Counted from the stretch's first letter, positions 14,219 through 28,077 are shown. The stretch: DNA of 64,000 nt from Tetrahymena thermophila SB210 (GCF_000189635.1 NW_002476266.1:62001-126000); one strand, 5' to 3'. Translations and numbers: made by a program. The notes: a model not told the origin generated them from the letters alone.

Positions 14219-15542
14219 TCACTATTGCTTGCAGTCCTTCTTATCGTTAGCACCACCAGCAGCAGGACCCTTCTTGCCAGTCTTGGCAGCGTATTCCTTT
14301 TGCAATTAGGCGATTTCTTCTTCATCGAGGTCATCCATATCGATTTCTTCATCGTGATCTTCACCACCAGTCTTAATACCAAGGAAGTATTCAAGAGAGT
14401 AGGGAATAACTTCATCGATTAAAGATCTAGCAATATCGAAGTCGATGTTGATTCTGTCACCGTCCATGGCTTGTTCGTCCTTTTCTTCGTCTTCTTCTTC
14501 GGGGGCATCAGTGGGAGCAGAGTCAGAGAAGAAATTGAAGAAAGATTCGATCTTGGTTTCTCTTTCAACGACTCTCTTGACACCAGTCTTTTTGTTCTTT
14601 TGGGTCTTCTTGGTGATCTTGACGGTGGTGTTCTTTCCTTCCTTCCATTCAATGGGAGTACCGGTGGTCTTAACAGGTTCTTCGTTTTCATCTAATTCGA
14701 CGGTCTTCTTTAATTCAGTGTTGGTGAAGTAGTCGTTGGGACCGAAAGTGAAGACGATGTGGAACTTCTTGGTATCTTCCAAAACGTATTCGATCTTGGT
14801 AAGGGTCTTTAAGGCAGTTTCGTCTTGTTCCTTGATTTCCATAGCCAAAACGTCGTTGCTCTTCATAGCCTTCAACCAATATTCGGTGATGGGTTCTTCC
14901 TTCTTGGCACCTTCAACTTGAGTCTTTTCTTCTTCCTTTAAGTACTTTTCTAAGTCCTTCAATTCTTCTTCAGTGGGAACTCTACCTTGAACGATTTCTT
15001 GAGTCTAATATTTAAAAATTAGATTAATTTATGTTCAAAAAAAGATATTATGCTAGGCATGCTAATGTTCTTAGCTCTCCTTAGGAGATGTAATGTATTG
15101 CTGAGACATCTCTACTTAAAATTTTGGAATTTGCATATTTTTTGCTTAGGAGTTAAGCTGAAAATTGAACGAAGCAAAGCTTAAAGTGTTTATAAATAAA
15201 TATATACCTTAGCGTAGATGGGCATGGATTTTTGTTCGTATTCGAAGGTGAGGGCTTGGATCTTCTTTTAGAGTTCTTCATCGAGGGCCTTCTTTTCAGC
15301 GAGGTGGTGGTTGATAGCAACAGCTCTGATCTTTTCACCAAGAGCTAATTCCTTGATGGATTCTTCGATTTATTAATCGATGTCGATTTCTTCGTGATCG
15401 TGATCGTGATCTTCACAGTTTTAGTGGTCGTGCTTGGCGGCGGTTTCCTATTTTTAAGATTGAAAAAGGTAAGTAAGCAACTACAAATAATTAATGATTT
15501 TTCAGTTTTTGAAAAATGAATTAATGTAATTACAGAAGACAT
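14219..15542 (-). CDS. NAP1: Nucleosome assembly protein 1 (NAP1 family histone chaperone)
   Basis: Three exons (introns 15448-15533 and 15005-15207) encode 344 residues. NAP proteins shuttle H2A-H2B and assist nucleosome assembly. The order fits the family: a His/Asp-rich N terminus, a long dimerisation helix (IQALTFEYEQKSMPIYAK), then EPITEYWLKAMKSND with the accessory region, the core LEDTKKFHIVFTFGPNDYFTN split over strands, KNKKTGVKRVV, and the hallmark ESFFNFFSD. The C terminus is acidic (MDDLDEEE) but ends in a basic, Gly/Ala segment and KKDCKQ. Exon 1 is only MSS. Codon use differs sharply from neighbours, with many C- or G-ending codons (AAG, GCC, ATC, GAC), as expected for a highly expressed ciliate gene. 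SET/TAF-I is an alternative, less likely because of the length and sequence around the core. Confidence 0.94.
15060..15125 (-). other. Structured element inside NAP1 intron 2 (candidate intronic small RNA)
   Basis: The 203-base second NAP1 intron has a core clearly richer in G and C than other introns here. On the + strand GAGATGT (15085-15091) can pair with ACATCTC (15106-15112), and TCTCC (15076-15080) can pair with GGAGA (15084-15088). The two hairpins share bases, so they exclude each other. Intronic snoRNAs would look broadly like this, but I cannot place convincing C/D or H/ACA boxes. A splicing-regulatory fold is equally possible. Confidence 0.25.
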
Positions 15543-17011
15543 TTTAGAAAGATTTGTTTTTATTGCTTTTAAGATTATTTGCTTTATTAATTTTAATCAG
15601 ATTTTAATTTTTTTATGAATTTTAATCTGCAATAAAGAAGCTATTTATAAATCAATTAAATTTACCTTCTTTTGTTTGTTAATATTAGCTCAAATATAAT
15701 TCTTAGCATATATATAAATAGTCTGATACTAATTCTTGTGTGCAAATTATAATTTTATTTGGTGTAAAATTTTTGGTGGTACTTCTATCAAAATTCTTTC
15801 AATCTTTCTATCTTTTTAGTTCCTTTCTTCTTTCTGCTTCGTTAACATAAGTAAAAAAATGAGACCCCACTTAAATCATTTTCAAAATCCTTAAAAGATA
15901 ATTCATTAATGCTCATTATTATATAATCTTTTCTATGAATAAAAGATCCTTCTATTTAAAAATTGTTTATATAACAAACAAAAAATATAAAAAATAAAGC
16001 ACGTTCAAATTTTATTAATTACTTTATTAACTAAAATTTTTTTCTTATTATTTTAGAAACAATAATAAATTTGATAGCAAAGTATTTTAAATGTCTTGAG
16101 TGTTTAGATTTATAAATTTGTTTGATAAAAAGATGAGAAATTAAGTCTTTTAAATAAAATGATCATTTGTTTACATGATAATAATATAAAGTAAATATTT
16201 GGTAAAACAAAAAAATAAAATTGTAATTCAACATCTCTCTAATATCTGTTAAATAGAAAATACTATTAGAAATTTAAATTAAATATTGGTGTGTTGAATT
16301 AATAGGTGGGCATAAAAAATATAAAAAATAAAAAACAAATTTTAAATTAAAAATTTTATTGGCATCAAGAAAATAATTTAGAGTATTAAAACTAATTTTA
16401 TCAAATTCTTCTACTTTTAAAAGTAGGCCTTTACTTTTTATCAAATTTTCAATCACAAATTTGGACTTCTTTTATTTTTATCTTATTAGATTCAAAGATA
16501 TGTATCATTTAGCATGGATTGTAGCTTTAAGAGTTAATTAATTAGTATATCTAAAAGAAAATTTAATTATTTAATGAGATATGCCTTGTAAGTATAAATG
16601 AAAGTCATAAATAAATAAACACAACTTTCATAAATTTCTATGTATATTTACTTTGATTAATTAATAAAAAGTTAATTGCTTGTTAAGTATTATATATAAT
16701 GTATATACATTTTAATTAAAAATAATAAATTATTAATTGATTCTATTGAATGAGCTTATATAGCAAAATAGCTAAAAATCGTGATAGAGAGAATATTAAA
16801 TTTTTTAAACTATTTTTGTATATTACAAAAGAAAGAAAAATTAATTGATCTATATTAATATTAATAATTAAGATATATATTTATTTCATACATTTATTGA
16901 ATAGAGTATATTTAACAAAGTCATTTGCCATTTTATTCAACTAGATTGTTAGATAAACAAAAAATTAAAATTCTTTTTTAAAATTTAGACTATTATAAAC
17001 AAACAAGCAAA
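15543..17011. other. Divergent intergenic region
   Basis: AT-rich upstream flanks of NAP1 (-) and the 17012 gene (+). No conserved frame or RNA gene recognised. Confidence 0.55.
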
Positions 17012-19807
17012 ATGAAAATCCAAAAGACTTACGAATCTCTTTTAAAAGATTCCTCTAAATCAGATAAATATATTGAGGAGCTTTAGAGAAACAACTTCAA
17101 AGCAAGAATTGAAGACTGGGACGCATTTATAAATTTGCTTCATGACAAGAAGCTAAAACCTGAAAGCGAAGTTGTTCTTGTTAATTACTTAAGCTCCAAT
17201 ATTTTAGAAAACGAATACCAAAATACATTAAATAATACTCAAGATTCTAAGATCATACTCAATCTCCTTAACATCATATCATTTAAGATCAAGTCCCAAA
17301 CTGAGGAGTTAAAGCGCATGCTAAGTATTCCCTATGGTACAATTTACTGCTATTTGAGTCGCAAAATTTACAAAAATTTATAAGATTTCAATGAATCTCA
17401 CAAGAAAATAAAATAGAGAATAGAAGAAGATGGTAAGCACTTAACTAAATTGCTTGAATTTTGCTTTAAGGATGTTATTGTTAACCAATCCAGCGCCAGC
17501 AACGATTTACAATATATTTAGCTTATCAAGCCTTTCTTGTAGCAATTCAATAAGATACTTTCAAGTCAGCCACACATTTTTAAAAATTAAGCCAAGTTTA
17601 TTGAGCATATCCTATTTTAAGCTTTAGAATACAAAAGCTCTTCTTAGTAAGAGCTTGTTCTACTTCCAGAAAGCTTATAGGATGAGGTCGTTTTGTTATT
17701 CTCTAGCTTGCCTAAGAGTATTAATACTGTTGCAGCTTACCCTGAACGTGTTAAGTATTTCCTCAACAGATATATTAATAACTTTTATTATGGTTTTCTT
17801 TTTGTTTGCCGTGGTGTTTCTTAGGAAGATATTCTTCGCAACTATTCATATGAAGATGGATTTGCTGCTTAACCTACTTTTATTTTTGATTGGGAATCTC
17901 TCAAAGCCACAACTAATAACTCTAACGAAGTAAAGACTGCAGTATAATCCCGTATGAGATTATTGTCTAAGCTCATTCGCTCAACAATGTCTCATATAAA
18001 GGAAGATTCTGTTCATAACTGGAACATGTTAAATTATCTTAAGATAATTGAAAATATTCTCTCTTTAGATTCTAAGCACCTCGAAAAGAAGATTTCTACC
18101 AAGAAGGCATAAAAAGATGCTCTTTCAAATTTAGAATCATTACTCGATAGCAAATTAGTTATTAGCAAAGACGATTATGAAGAAGTATCTTACAGTATAA
18201 AATGCATGGCTTTGAAAATTTTAAATGGATTTATCGAAGTTAGTCAACAAGGTTTTGTGAAATATTCAGAGTGGCTTTACAATGCTCTTTACTTCATAAC
18301 TATTAACTATGAGTCCAACTATTCTATAACTAAAAATCTCCTTAAGACTTGTGTTGTAATTCTTCAAACTTGTGGAAGTATATTTTTCGAATTTGGTGAA
18401 TATCTTCTCTATTAATCTCCTCTAAATCCTTTAGAATTATTGTAATAATATTACGGAAATTACTTAAAACAGTACAAGCAAGCAGCCAATACAGATACTT
18501 CAGCAGCTATTGATGAAATGAATTTCCGTAAAGATAAAAAAGGTAAAAGAATTGTTAATGAAAATTCTACTTTGCAATAAGATTTAAAGAGTGGCGGTGA
18601 CAGAATAGTAATCCGTGAAACTGGAATTGTCTTAACTAAACAAGTTCTTGAAAATGAATTAATTCGTACAATGAATGAGAGCTAGTTCAATAGCTTAGCT
18701 TAATAAATTCTGCAAACTATTTCTTTATTCTTGTAAAAATGCGGCCGTTTATAAATAAAGCCAGAATTAATTGCAAATCTTGATTAATGCTTCAGTAAAA
18801 TTATTTCCTATCCCAGAGTTTTTGCTTTCTCACCTAACGATAACAAAGAAGTGTTCCTTCAATGTTTGGAAGCCCTTTTAATGAACAACATCTTGAAATA
18901 CGAAGAATCATAATTAATTGGTGAATTTGATCTTTTCTACTAATAATACACTCTAGCTGAAAAATAATTAGAATATGTCTCTATTTGCTAGCAAGTTAAA
19001 AATCGCATCTATTGCATTCGTTAGAGCAAGCGTCTTAGTTTCATAGATAATTCTATTGATTTGTAAAATTACTTTGAAAAACGTCATTAGCAATTGTAAA
19101 ATGACAGAAACAATGAAACCCAAGCTGAAGAATCTGCATTAATGAGTGAAGCTGATTTATCTACAAAATATTAAACTACAAATCTCTCAAATAAACTTCC
19201 ACAATCTTCAAATTTCTCTCAAGAAGCATTTAAAAACTGTGAATTAAAAAAGACACTGACTGAAGAATTATATCCCCAAAGAAACTTAGATGAAAACGAA
19301 TCATGGGGAGAAGTTATCCAAAATAATGGTAACAATAATCACTCTGAAAGAGAATCATCTCCTCAATAGAATGGTTAAGAAATCAATCTCAAAAGAAACT
19401 TTACAAATTTAATAAGCAGTGATAAAGAATAGAATAATATAGTTACAGATGTTGTTTAAAAAAAGTAATAGTTAGACTAGAATAATTATAATGAATTAAG
19501 TAAGTAATAGTCCTTACTCAGTAACAAGGCTACTATTAGTTCTGGAAGTGAGTCCGAAGCTAATCGTTTGAATCAAATTCCAAGCTAATCAAATAAAGCT
19601 CCTATTTTCTTTGGTTAGGCTACAACCAATACAAACAGTCTATTTTAAAAACCTGCATTTAACTAAGCTTCTTCTTCCTCATTATTTAATAAAGCTTAAG
19701 AATAATCAGATAAGTAAATTGAACAAAACACAAACGATAACTAAAATGATATCTAAGAAGAAGATAACGAAGACATGGTTTTATAACCTGTTCTTGATTT
19801 AGACTGA
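17012..19807 (+). CDS. Uncharacterised 931-residue helical protein, possibly PELP1/RIX1-like
   Basis: A single open frame of 931 residues starts at the ATG after AAGCAAA and ends at TGA. Residues 1-700 are rich in amphipathic helices with no low complexity, resembling an ARM/HEAT-type solenoid. Residues about 700-931 are Asn/Gln/Ser-rich, with a few FG- or SLF-type pieces (IFFGQA, SLFQKPAF, SLFNKA) and an acidic end (EEDNEDMVLQPVLDLD). The helical body with a short acidic tail is loosely like PELP1/RIX1 proteins of 60S pre-ribosomes. The FG-like pieces could instead suggest a nuclear transport role. Neither is secure. The lack of introns over 2.8 kb is unusual beside its neighbours. Confidence 0.85.
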
Positions 19808-20414
19808 TCATCCATATATGTATGTATGAGTATATAAATTAATGAATAAATAAATCAATAAATAAACTAAATTAATTATATTTTTTGTTTAGAGTGTTTA
19901 TAAATTAAATCAATTGCTTAAAATCAATTTAAAATTTTGCTAATCAATCTTTTTCTCATCTATTAATTTTTTTGAAATAAAACTATAAAAGCAATCTTTA
20001 AATTTCTTTTATCAAATAAATAAATTTAATTTTTAATAAATTTTTTAATAACTAACTTAGTGGTAAATAAATACAAATTTTATCTAAAAGGTCATCACAA
20101 AAGCTTTAAACTATAAAAAAAGTAGAAGAATTCTCATATTGCTGTTTTCCATTTCTATTATATTTACGATACATCATTCTAATATAGTAGCTAATTTTTT
20201 CTTGTTTTTAATACCTTTTTAAGAACTTAAATCATTTATTTATGCACAGAGAACTATAGAAATATTTTAACAACAAGAAATAAATAAATAGTTCTACCAT
20301 TAAAAATATAAAATTTACAAAAATTTATTTTCATAAATAAAAATAACAAACATTTATCATTTTATTTAATATAGACTTCTACAATTTAAAAAGGTAATCA
20401 ATCATTCGGGAGTG
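19808..20414. other. Intergenic spacer
   Basis: AT-rich sequence with no supported feature. Confidence 0.6.
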
Positions 20415-22817
20415 ATGGGTGAAAGTAGGTAAAAAAATAGAATAAAACTTGAAAGTTAAAATGCTACAACTGATGAAAAGGATATAAAATAAAAAGGTGC
20501 TTTTAATAATAGAGTTTTATCACCCTATTCATATATAAAATATTACAATAAACTAATTGAAACGATGGAACACTCTACAGAGAATTCTTAAAATGAAAAG
20601 ACTAAGCCTTAATAGACAAAATAAACTTTTAACAAAATTGTATTCCCAGATTATTTGGAAAAAAAGCATAGCAAAAAAGAATAGCAAAGGAATAATTGGA
20701 ATGATCACAAAGGTCTTACTATTTAGGAAAAGTAAGAACTCTTAGATGAAATGCTCATACAAAAGAGGACCGAAGAGCTACTTAATAAAATAGCTGAAAA
20801 TAATAAGCAATAAAACTAGTTTATATTCAGGACGCACAGTGTGATTCCCAAGATTATTAAGAATTCTGATATGATAGATTTTATTGATTAAACTTAAAAG
20901 AAATATTTTTCTGTTTCTCGCTAAATTATGAATGAAATTAACAAGCATAAGAAATAAAAAAGCCTCTAATCACCTTAAAGCTGTCATAGTCCCTTTTACT
21001 AGAGCATTTATGGTAATTTAAGAAAATCTGAAATACTTGAAGATAATTAGGGTTTTTCATAGGTAGTAAGTAAATTAGAGGATTCTCAATAAAGAGATTC
21101 CTTAAATTAGAAAAAAAAGATTCCTCAGATATAAAAAATAATGCTAGCAAACTAACTAGTTAGGCAGAATTCCTATGATAATAACTTTAAATAAGTTTCA
21201 GGAAATAACAGTTTTATTAAAGTTAGTGAAGGTTACTAGGGCAGATAATCTTTGTAACTAGCGAAGAATTCAAACATATCTAGACAAGATTCGGTTAGCT
21301 CAAATTAACAACTAATGGTGAGAACATAATTGAGAATAAATGTTTCATAAGAAGTATCAGAAGAATTAAAAAACTTGAAGTAAATTGATATTTAGTATCA
21401 AAAATAGGAAGTTGAAGAAAAATATCAAAAGAAACTCGATCACATTTAGAAAAATAAAAACCCTTAATATTTTATGAGCAAAAGTGTTCTTGATAGAAAA
21501 AATATTACTTTAAGAAAGATTCTTTCATCGATCCCTTTCTAAAAACTTAGTCAAATTTATGATAAGAAAATATAAAATTTCAAGGAAACTTTAATAGAAT
21601 AAAAAATGAAGATGCAAAAACTGAAAACACCTTTAAAAAAATAAATCAAGCCTACATTCTACCATCACATATCTAAAAACCCACTACTTGTCTCCCTTTT
21701 AACAGCAAAATACTAACAGAATAATAGTTAAGAAAACAATATTACTGATAATACTTAAGAGAAAAAAACTGAAGACAGTATTATCGAGAACTAATTTTAG
21801 TTTATGGATATAGAAGACACAAAAAAAGAAGCTTAAAATTCATGTAAATCTTTGTTGATTAGTAAAAACTAATATGAACATAGCCCTTAGTCTAGATAGA
21901 ATCTTAGTACACAACCTGCAGAATGTGTTTCAAAAGTGAAATAATCTAGTCTGACTGATTCAAATTAAAATAAATTTCATAAAATAGATGGAAAAACAGT
22001 TTTTACAAAATAAAATATTTAGAATACTCAAAGCTCGAGAAGTATCAAATCAAATAGCAAAAAATTAGAACTAATGACTTTTCATTCTCAGAGAGGAACT
22101 AAAAGTTAAAACTATTTTATGGGAATATAAAGAAATAGTAGTATAGAAAGTGATAAACTAAATTAAGATAAAGAATTAAACAATTTTGGATAATCCAAAA
22201 CAACAATTAAGCAAAGCAGAGAAAATCAACAAAAAAATGCCAACACCAAAAAATCGTAAAGCAACTTGCAAGAAAGCTCTCAAAAAGAATTAAGAATTAA
22301 AAATAAAAACGAAGTAGACACAACAATTCTAGAAAAAAAATAAAGAAGATATACTGATTTATCTAATTCAGCGGTAGTAAAATCTGGAGGTTTTTCTACA
22401 TTTTACTCTTCTAAGTTCTTCTTTCAGGATGGTTAGAAATAATTTAATGTCAAGGATAAGCTTTAATATGCTTTTGATGAGTATTTGGATAACGATGAAA
22501 TTTTGAGTTCTCCTAGATTAAGATAAGCTACTTACTCCTCCAATAACTCCAATCCTCCTTCACTTAAAAGAAAAGTTACTATTTCAGATCAAGGTTCAAA
22601 CACTTTTCGATAACAAACACATAATCAATCTAAAAAATTATCTATATTTGACAGTAATAATTATTTCAACTAGAGATATTTTCCAACAGCAGGATCTACA
22701 TTAAAACTAAGTCAATCAGCCCATGATTTAAATATTAAATTTGAAAAAATCCTTGAACAATAAATTTAGGGTATTGGCATTCTAAAAAACCAAAATTAGA
22801 GTTCTTAAAATGCCTGA
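20415..22817 (+). CDS. Uncharacterised low-complexity 800-residue protein
   Basis: One uninterrupted frame of 800 residues from ATG (MGESRQKNRIK) to TGA. Composition is dominated by Lys, Gln, Asn, Ser and Glu, with few hydrophobic stretches and no recognisable domain. Short coiled-coil-like parts occur near residues 310-360. Around residue 680-760 a better-ordered block reads GGFSTFYSSKFFFQDGQ followed by LQYAFDEYLDND. In-frame TAA and TAG are very frequent, so the protein is strongly Gln-rich. I do not recognise a family; a scaffold or cytoskeletal protein is only a guess. Evidence that it is a gene is the 2.4 kb without TGA, which is longer than in the flanking spacers, and the protein-like codon pattern. 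Confidence 0.72.
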
Positions 22818-23729
22818 TAAAGTGAGTTAATTTATTTCTATAGTGAACCATAGCTAAATGTTATTTAAATTTACTCTTATTTATTAAAAATTTTATCAGC
22901 CATTATTTTTTGTTGTGTTGAATCATACATTCTAAAAATAAAACTCAATACATGACAAAAACTAATTCAAAAAAATTTTAATTTTGAAAATAATTATTAC
23001 ATGTCTATCTAAATTCTTTAAAGAATTAATTTATAAAATTAATTATTTATATTAGATTATATTATAAGGAGATAATTAAGGCTTCCTTAATTTTATAATT
23101 TTTCAAATTTTTTAAAATAAATATAGCAAAAAATTTTGAAAGAACAAAATTGATTATTTATGTTACTTATAAGTTTTGTTTTACACAAATAAATATACAG
23201 GATAAAGAAATAAAATGCTTAAATATTTTGTTTTTTTAAAATTATTGTTTTTAAATAAATTTAAATTAAAAAAAATATAAATGAATTGAAAAAATTATTT
23301 TTTTAAAGTTTTTAGCATTGAAGTATCAAACAATAAGTTTTCTAATTATGATTTGTAATTAAAATAAGAATTTAACGATCAAATAATAAACAGGTAACAG
23401 AGCGTATGAATTTTCAAATCTAATTAATATATTCGTTTATGAAATTCATTTAAAAATAATGAGTGAGTGATTGATTGATTGAATGAATTTATTAATTATA
23501 ATTGATCTCTTTTAGGTATTTGCATTTTTGATAATACAGATTTTTAATTGATGCAATAACAAATTAATTAAAATTAAATAAAGTAAAAACAAACAAACTA
23601 ACATTTAATACTATTTTGTTAAATTTAATAACGATTTCAAAAGTAAATAGAAATAATAAAAAGAATCCTAAATTGAATATAGTAAAATCAATCAATTTAT
23701 TTATCTATCTATCTAAATATTTAACAAAA
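22818..23729. other. Intergenic spacer
   Basis: AT-rich with short ATCT-type repeats just before the next ATG; nothing else seen. Confidence 0.6.
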
Positions 23730-26700
23730 ATGTTAAGACCCTCGCCTGTTCCTTCGTTTGTTGCAACCTCTGCTAATAGATCTGTTAGCCCTATCAATGC
23801 TAACAATAGTCAGAAGTAACTCAGTTTTGCTACTAAAGAAAGAACTAATTCATTTAGCTCTATCTAGCCCACCAGCAATCCCATGAATTCTGTTTAAAGT
23901 TTACAAAGACAGATTATTACAACTCCTAAGCCTATCTCTATATAATCAAATGAGGCACCTTTAGTAAAGAATTCCCTTGAATCTAATAAATTTTTTGGCT
24001 TGCTGTAGAATCAAGAACAAATATAAAAATAAAAAATAAATTGTTCTGTTCAAGTGAGATTGCCTCCAACTCATCATAATTAAAATTAAATTTCTACAAA
24101 TAGTGAAAATACTTAGCCTTCACAAGAGAACTGCAGCAAATTTAATATTTAAAATTTCCAGAGCACACCAAAAAATTAGACTGCTTTATGTGAATCTAAG
24201 CCATAAACAAAAGTTTTACAAAACAGTTAATCTGTAAATGTGATAGTCCCACTTTAGTCTACACAATCACATAACATTACAAAAATTATAAATACACCTA
24301 CTTAGTCAAGTACTAAGAATTAATCTATGCATATGAAAAAAGAATCATTGATTTAAACTCCACAGTTAGGTGTAAAAGATGCTTCCTTTTAAGATTAAAT
24401 CAAGTAATCTTAATGTGATTTACCTCCTAGTCTGAATTCTTAGGGTTCTTTAAACCAATCTATCCCTTCCCTTACGCATTAGGGCAAAGATAATAAAATC
24501 TTAGTTAACAAAGCCCGCTCTAATTCTCATTTTGGAGGAAACTCACCATCTATTACAATACCAACATTCTCAGCTGAGCCAAATTTAATTAGTACTCCTT
24601 AAAATGTGACTTTTACTTAGTAATAAGGAACTAACTCTTTGATTAAGATTTAGTCTACCTCAAATTTAAGCGAAGGAACTCCATCTAATTAGCAATACCA
24701 CAGCAACTAATTTTTCTCAAGTGTTCAGGGTTCAAGCGATAAACTAAGCTTTAATCACACTTAACCTCTTCCACCTAATCATATGAAAAACGTAGTTCAA
24801 TAATAAAACTTGGATAAATAAGCTTTCATGATATAGGACTTGCAGTAGAAGATTTTAATGTTGCTTAATGAAAATGAAAAATAAAGTTATGTAATAAAAT
24901 AAAAACAATCATAGATAGGGTAAATCGAAAATCAGCTTAAGAATTTTAAGGAGTAGAATGATGACCTCAAGCAGTAGTGTGATGCATAAACTATAGCTGT
25001 TCGGGAGCTTTCATAAACTCTTAAGGCTTCTTAAAATGTATTTACTTCTTTTTATAATTGGTGAAATAAAAAAAATTTTTGAGATAGTAGCCGTTAAAAT
25101 TTAATAACTATTTTGATATAATAAAATACATGTTAATTTTATTAATAAAAAATAAAAGAAGGAAGTTGAATCTTTGAAATTGTGTGAAAAACTCTAGGAA
25201 AATATAAAATAGTTGTCAAAAGAACATGAAAAAAGTTTATCAATTATCAAGCATATGGAACAAGAAAAAGAAGAGAGTATTTCTTAGCATCAAGCTGTAT
25301 TGCAGTAAAAAGAGTAGAGCTACAAATAGCTACTTACAGATATGGAAGATAAGATTAGTATGTTAGTTGAAGAAAATAATTAACTGAATGAAATAGTTTA
25401 AACAAAGCTCATGAAAGAATCAAGTATTTCATAATAACCATATTCTGAGGAATAAATTTAATAAATTGCTGTCTTAATTTAAGAAAACCAAAAATTATAA
25501 ATCATAATTGGAAATTTGGAGTCTAAACTGAAAGTAAATAGATAAATGAATAAATAATATTAATTCATTTTTTTATAAATTATTTTAATTTTAATAGGAA
25601 TAAAAAACATTAGTTGATGAGAAGGAAGAAAAGTAAAATAAATTAAAAATTTTATCTTTAACATTTTAAATTTATTTTTTTAAAGCTTAAGTAAATTGAA
25701 TGAAGAATATTAGAGTTTGTTGAGTGCTAATGACTCAATAAAGTAAGAATTTAATGCTTTTGAAGAAAAAATAAAGGATTTGCTTAAAGAAAATGAAGCA
25801 TTGATACAAAAAACTTAAAATTTTGAAGATGTTATTTAGGAGGCTAAAAGGGTTTAAGAGCTAAAAAGTGAAAATGAAATTTTATTAGAAAACCTGAAAT
25901 TAGTTACAAAGGATAAGTAAAAAGTACAATTCGAAATGCAATAGAAAGAAGAAGAGTTTTAACAGTAGCAGGCTTTATTATTGGAAAAATGTGCTGAGTA
26001 GACCAATTAAATTGAGGAAAAATATTCAGATGAAAGAGCTTAATTTGAATAGAAATAGGAAGAATTCAGCAAAGAAAAAGAAGATTTACTTAACTAATTC
26101 GAGAAATTCAAGGAAGAAAATACAATTTTAGCAAAGTAAATTTCAGAAATCGAGGAAAAAATTGAAAATTTGATTTCTGAAAATTAAGAATTGAGCATCT
26201 AGAATTAAGATTAACGTTATTTAATTGAGACTTTAGAAAAGAAACAAGAATCCTACACTGATGAGTTAAAGAAGCAATTTGATATTTCATTAAGACAAAA
26301 AATCGAAGAGAATTTAATGCAACTGACAAATAGATATAATGAAGAAATAAATAAGTAAATTTTGATTTAGTATTACCAAAATGATAATCTATTATTTCTA
26401 TTTTAAAAGATTGCACAATGAAATTATTAAGAGGAATGAATCTGTTGTTGAGGAAAAAGAAAAAAATAGATAATTAGAAGAATAAATTCAAAGACTTAAG
26501 TTCGAGTTGAACAAATTAATTTAAGAAACTAAAGAGCTAAAAGAGTTTGCCAACATCGAAGAAGAATAAAATTATGAATAGTAAAAGCAGTATTAGCAAT
26601 AGCTAGAATTTGAAAACAATGAAGTCAAGAACTAGATTGAAATTCTAGAATAAGAGAAACTTAATTTGAATTAAAAAATAAAGGAAATTCTCGATGAGTA

Positions 26701-27377
26701 AAAAAATAAAGATTAATTAATATAGGAATACCAACAACAAATCCTCAATTCTGATTTCTCTTAGGGGAATGTAAATTAAAATATCTTTTTATATATTAGC
26801 AATAATTTGATTAAATAATTTTATAAAAATGTAGAATAACCAATAAATTTAGTAATTGATTCAAACTCAAAACGAATTAATAGAGCAGAGCCTTAAAAAA
26901 GATGATGAAAACAAGGAGTTAATCGAGTTAATTCAGAATACTAAACACGAGCTAGACTTGGCTATATAACAATATTAGCAACTTCTGGAAGAAAATGGCT
27001 CTCTAAAAGATTAAATCAAGGCATTTATGCAAGAAAAGCAAGAAAAAAATACACCACAAGCGGGTTAGTAACAATTAGAGCTAGATCAAATCAAGAAGGA
27101 AAGAGATGAGCTACTGCAAATTAAATAAAAGCAATAAATTGAATTAAGCAAAAAAAACAAAGAGCTTATTGAAAGAAAAGAAGAACTTGACCACCTATAG
27201 CTTAAACTAGAGTAATCATTTTCTCAACATTATGCATGTAGTTGTATTTAATTACCATAAGCCAACAACACTACTGTATTAAATAACCAACAATAATTAA
27301 ATGCTAGTTAGTCTTAGAAACTAAATAGCTCAAACTATTCAAGTTATAATTAAACCAAAAATAATAACAAGAACTGA
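23730..27377 (+). CDS. Long coiled-coil protein with Ser/Pro/Asn-rich head
   Basis: Six exons (introns 25038-25158, 25534-25597, 25633-25685, 26355-26409, 26771-26834) close in frame to 1,096 residues. Residues 1-360 are Ser/Thr/Pro/Asn/Gln-rich with many SP/TP-like sites (MLRPSPVPSF at the start). From about residue 365 to 1,030 the sequence is almost continuous Glu/Lys/Gln/Leu heptads, for example LEKKQESYTDELKKQF, typical of a long parallel coiled coil. A Ser/Asn-rich tail follows. Centrosome/basal-body, Golgi-tether and cortex proteins share this layout; nothing in the sequence decides between them. Both the head and the coil were read through frequent TAA/TAG glutamines. Confidence 0.85.
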
Positions 27378-28077
27378 TTAGACATGCAAAAAATAGTAAA
27401 TAAAAAAAAATGCAAAAAATTCTAAAAATATTCAAACTTAAATTAATTAAAACCTGTAAATATTTTATTTTACTATTTATTTCTAACACTTACTTTTCCT
27501 TGATCTCTCAAAAAAATATTTTTTTTAATTTATTTTTTTTGAAAATCTTGATAAGATTTTATTAAAAAATAAAAAAAATTGATTGTGTGAATGAAAAAAA
27601 TATAAATTTCAAAATAATTAATTAATTTTATTTCTAAAAACTATGAGAATTTACTCTTAAATTAATTATCATATAAAATATGATTATTCTCTCATTTTAT
27701 CTTTGATTTTAGATCTATCTGTAATGAATAAAAAAAATTAGAATATTTAGAATGATAATTAATTAATTAAATTAAATTGAATATGATTTGAGTTTTATTT
27801 ACTAAAAAATATGGAATCTATCTTTAAAAATGATAAAATTTTAAAAGTTTGTGTTTATTTTTAAAACAATACCAGGAAGTCTAGGTTACATTTGCAATAT
27901 TTTTTGTAATCTTTTATTTTGTTGTGGAATTTAGTTTGTAATTTGATAAATAGGAAATCTATCAGATTTCTGATCTTATAAATTAATAAATCTTTTTTTA
28001 ATAAATTTATTACAAATTAATAAAAGATATTAAGTCATTTTAACTAATTCATTTTGAATAATTAATTATTTTGAAAA
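27378..28077. other. Intergenic spacer
   Basis: AT-rich 3' flank of the coiled-coil gene and 5' flank of the first peptidase; no feature supported. Confidence 0.6.

Noticed and set aside
14225..14962. Several Ser/Phe-rich frames opposite NAP1
   Set aside because: They overlap the well-conserved NAP1 exon in other frames.
26108..26416. 102-residue frame (-) with hydrophobic stretches
   Set aside because: Antisense shadow of the coiled-coil gene.
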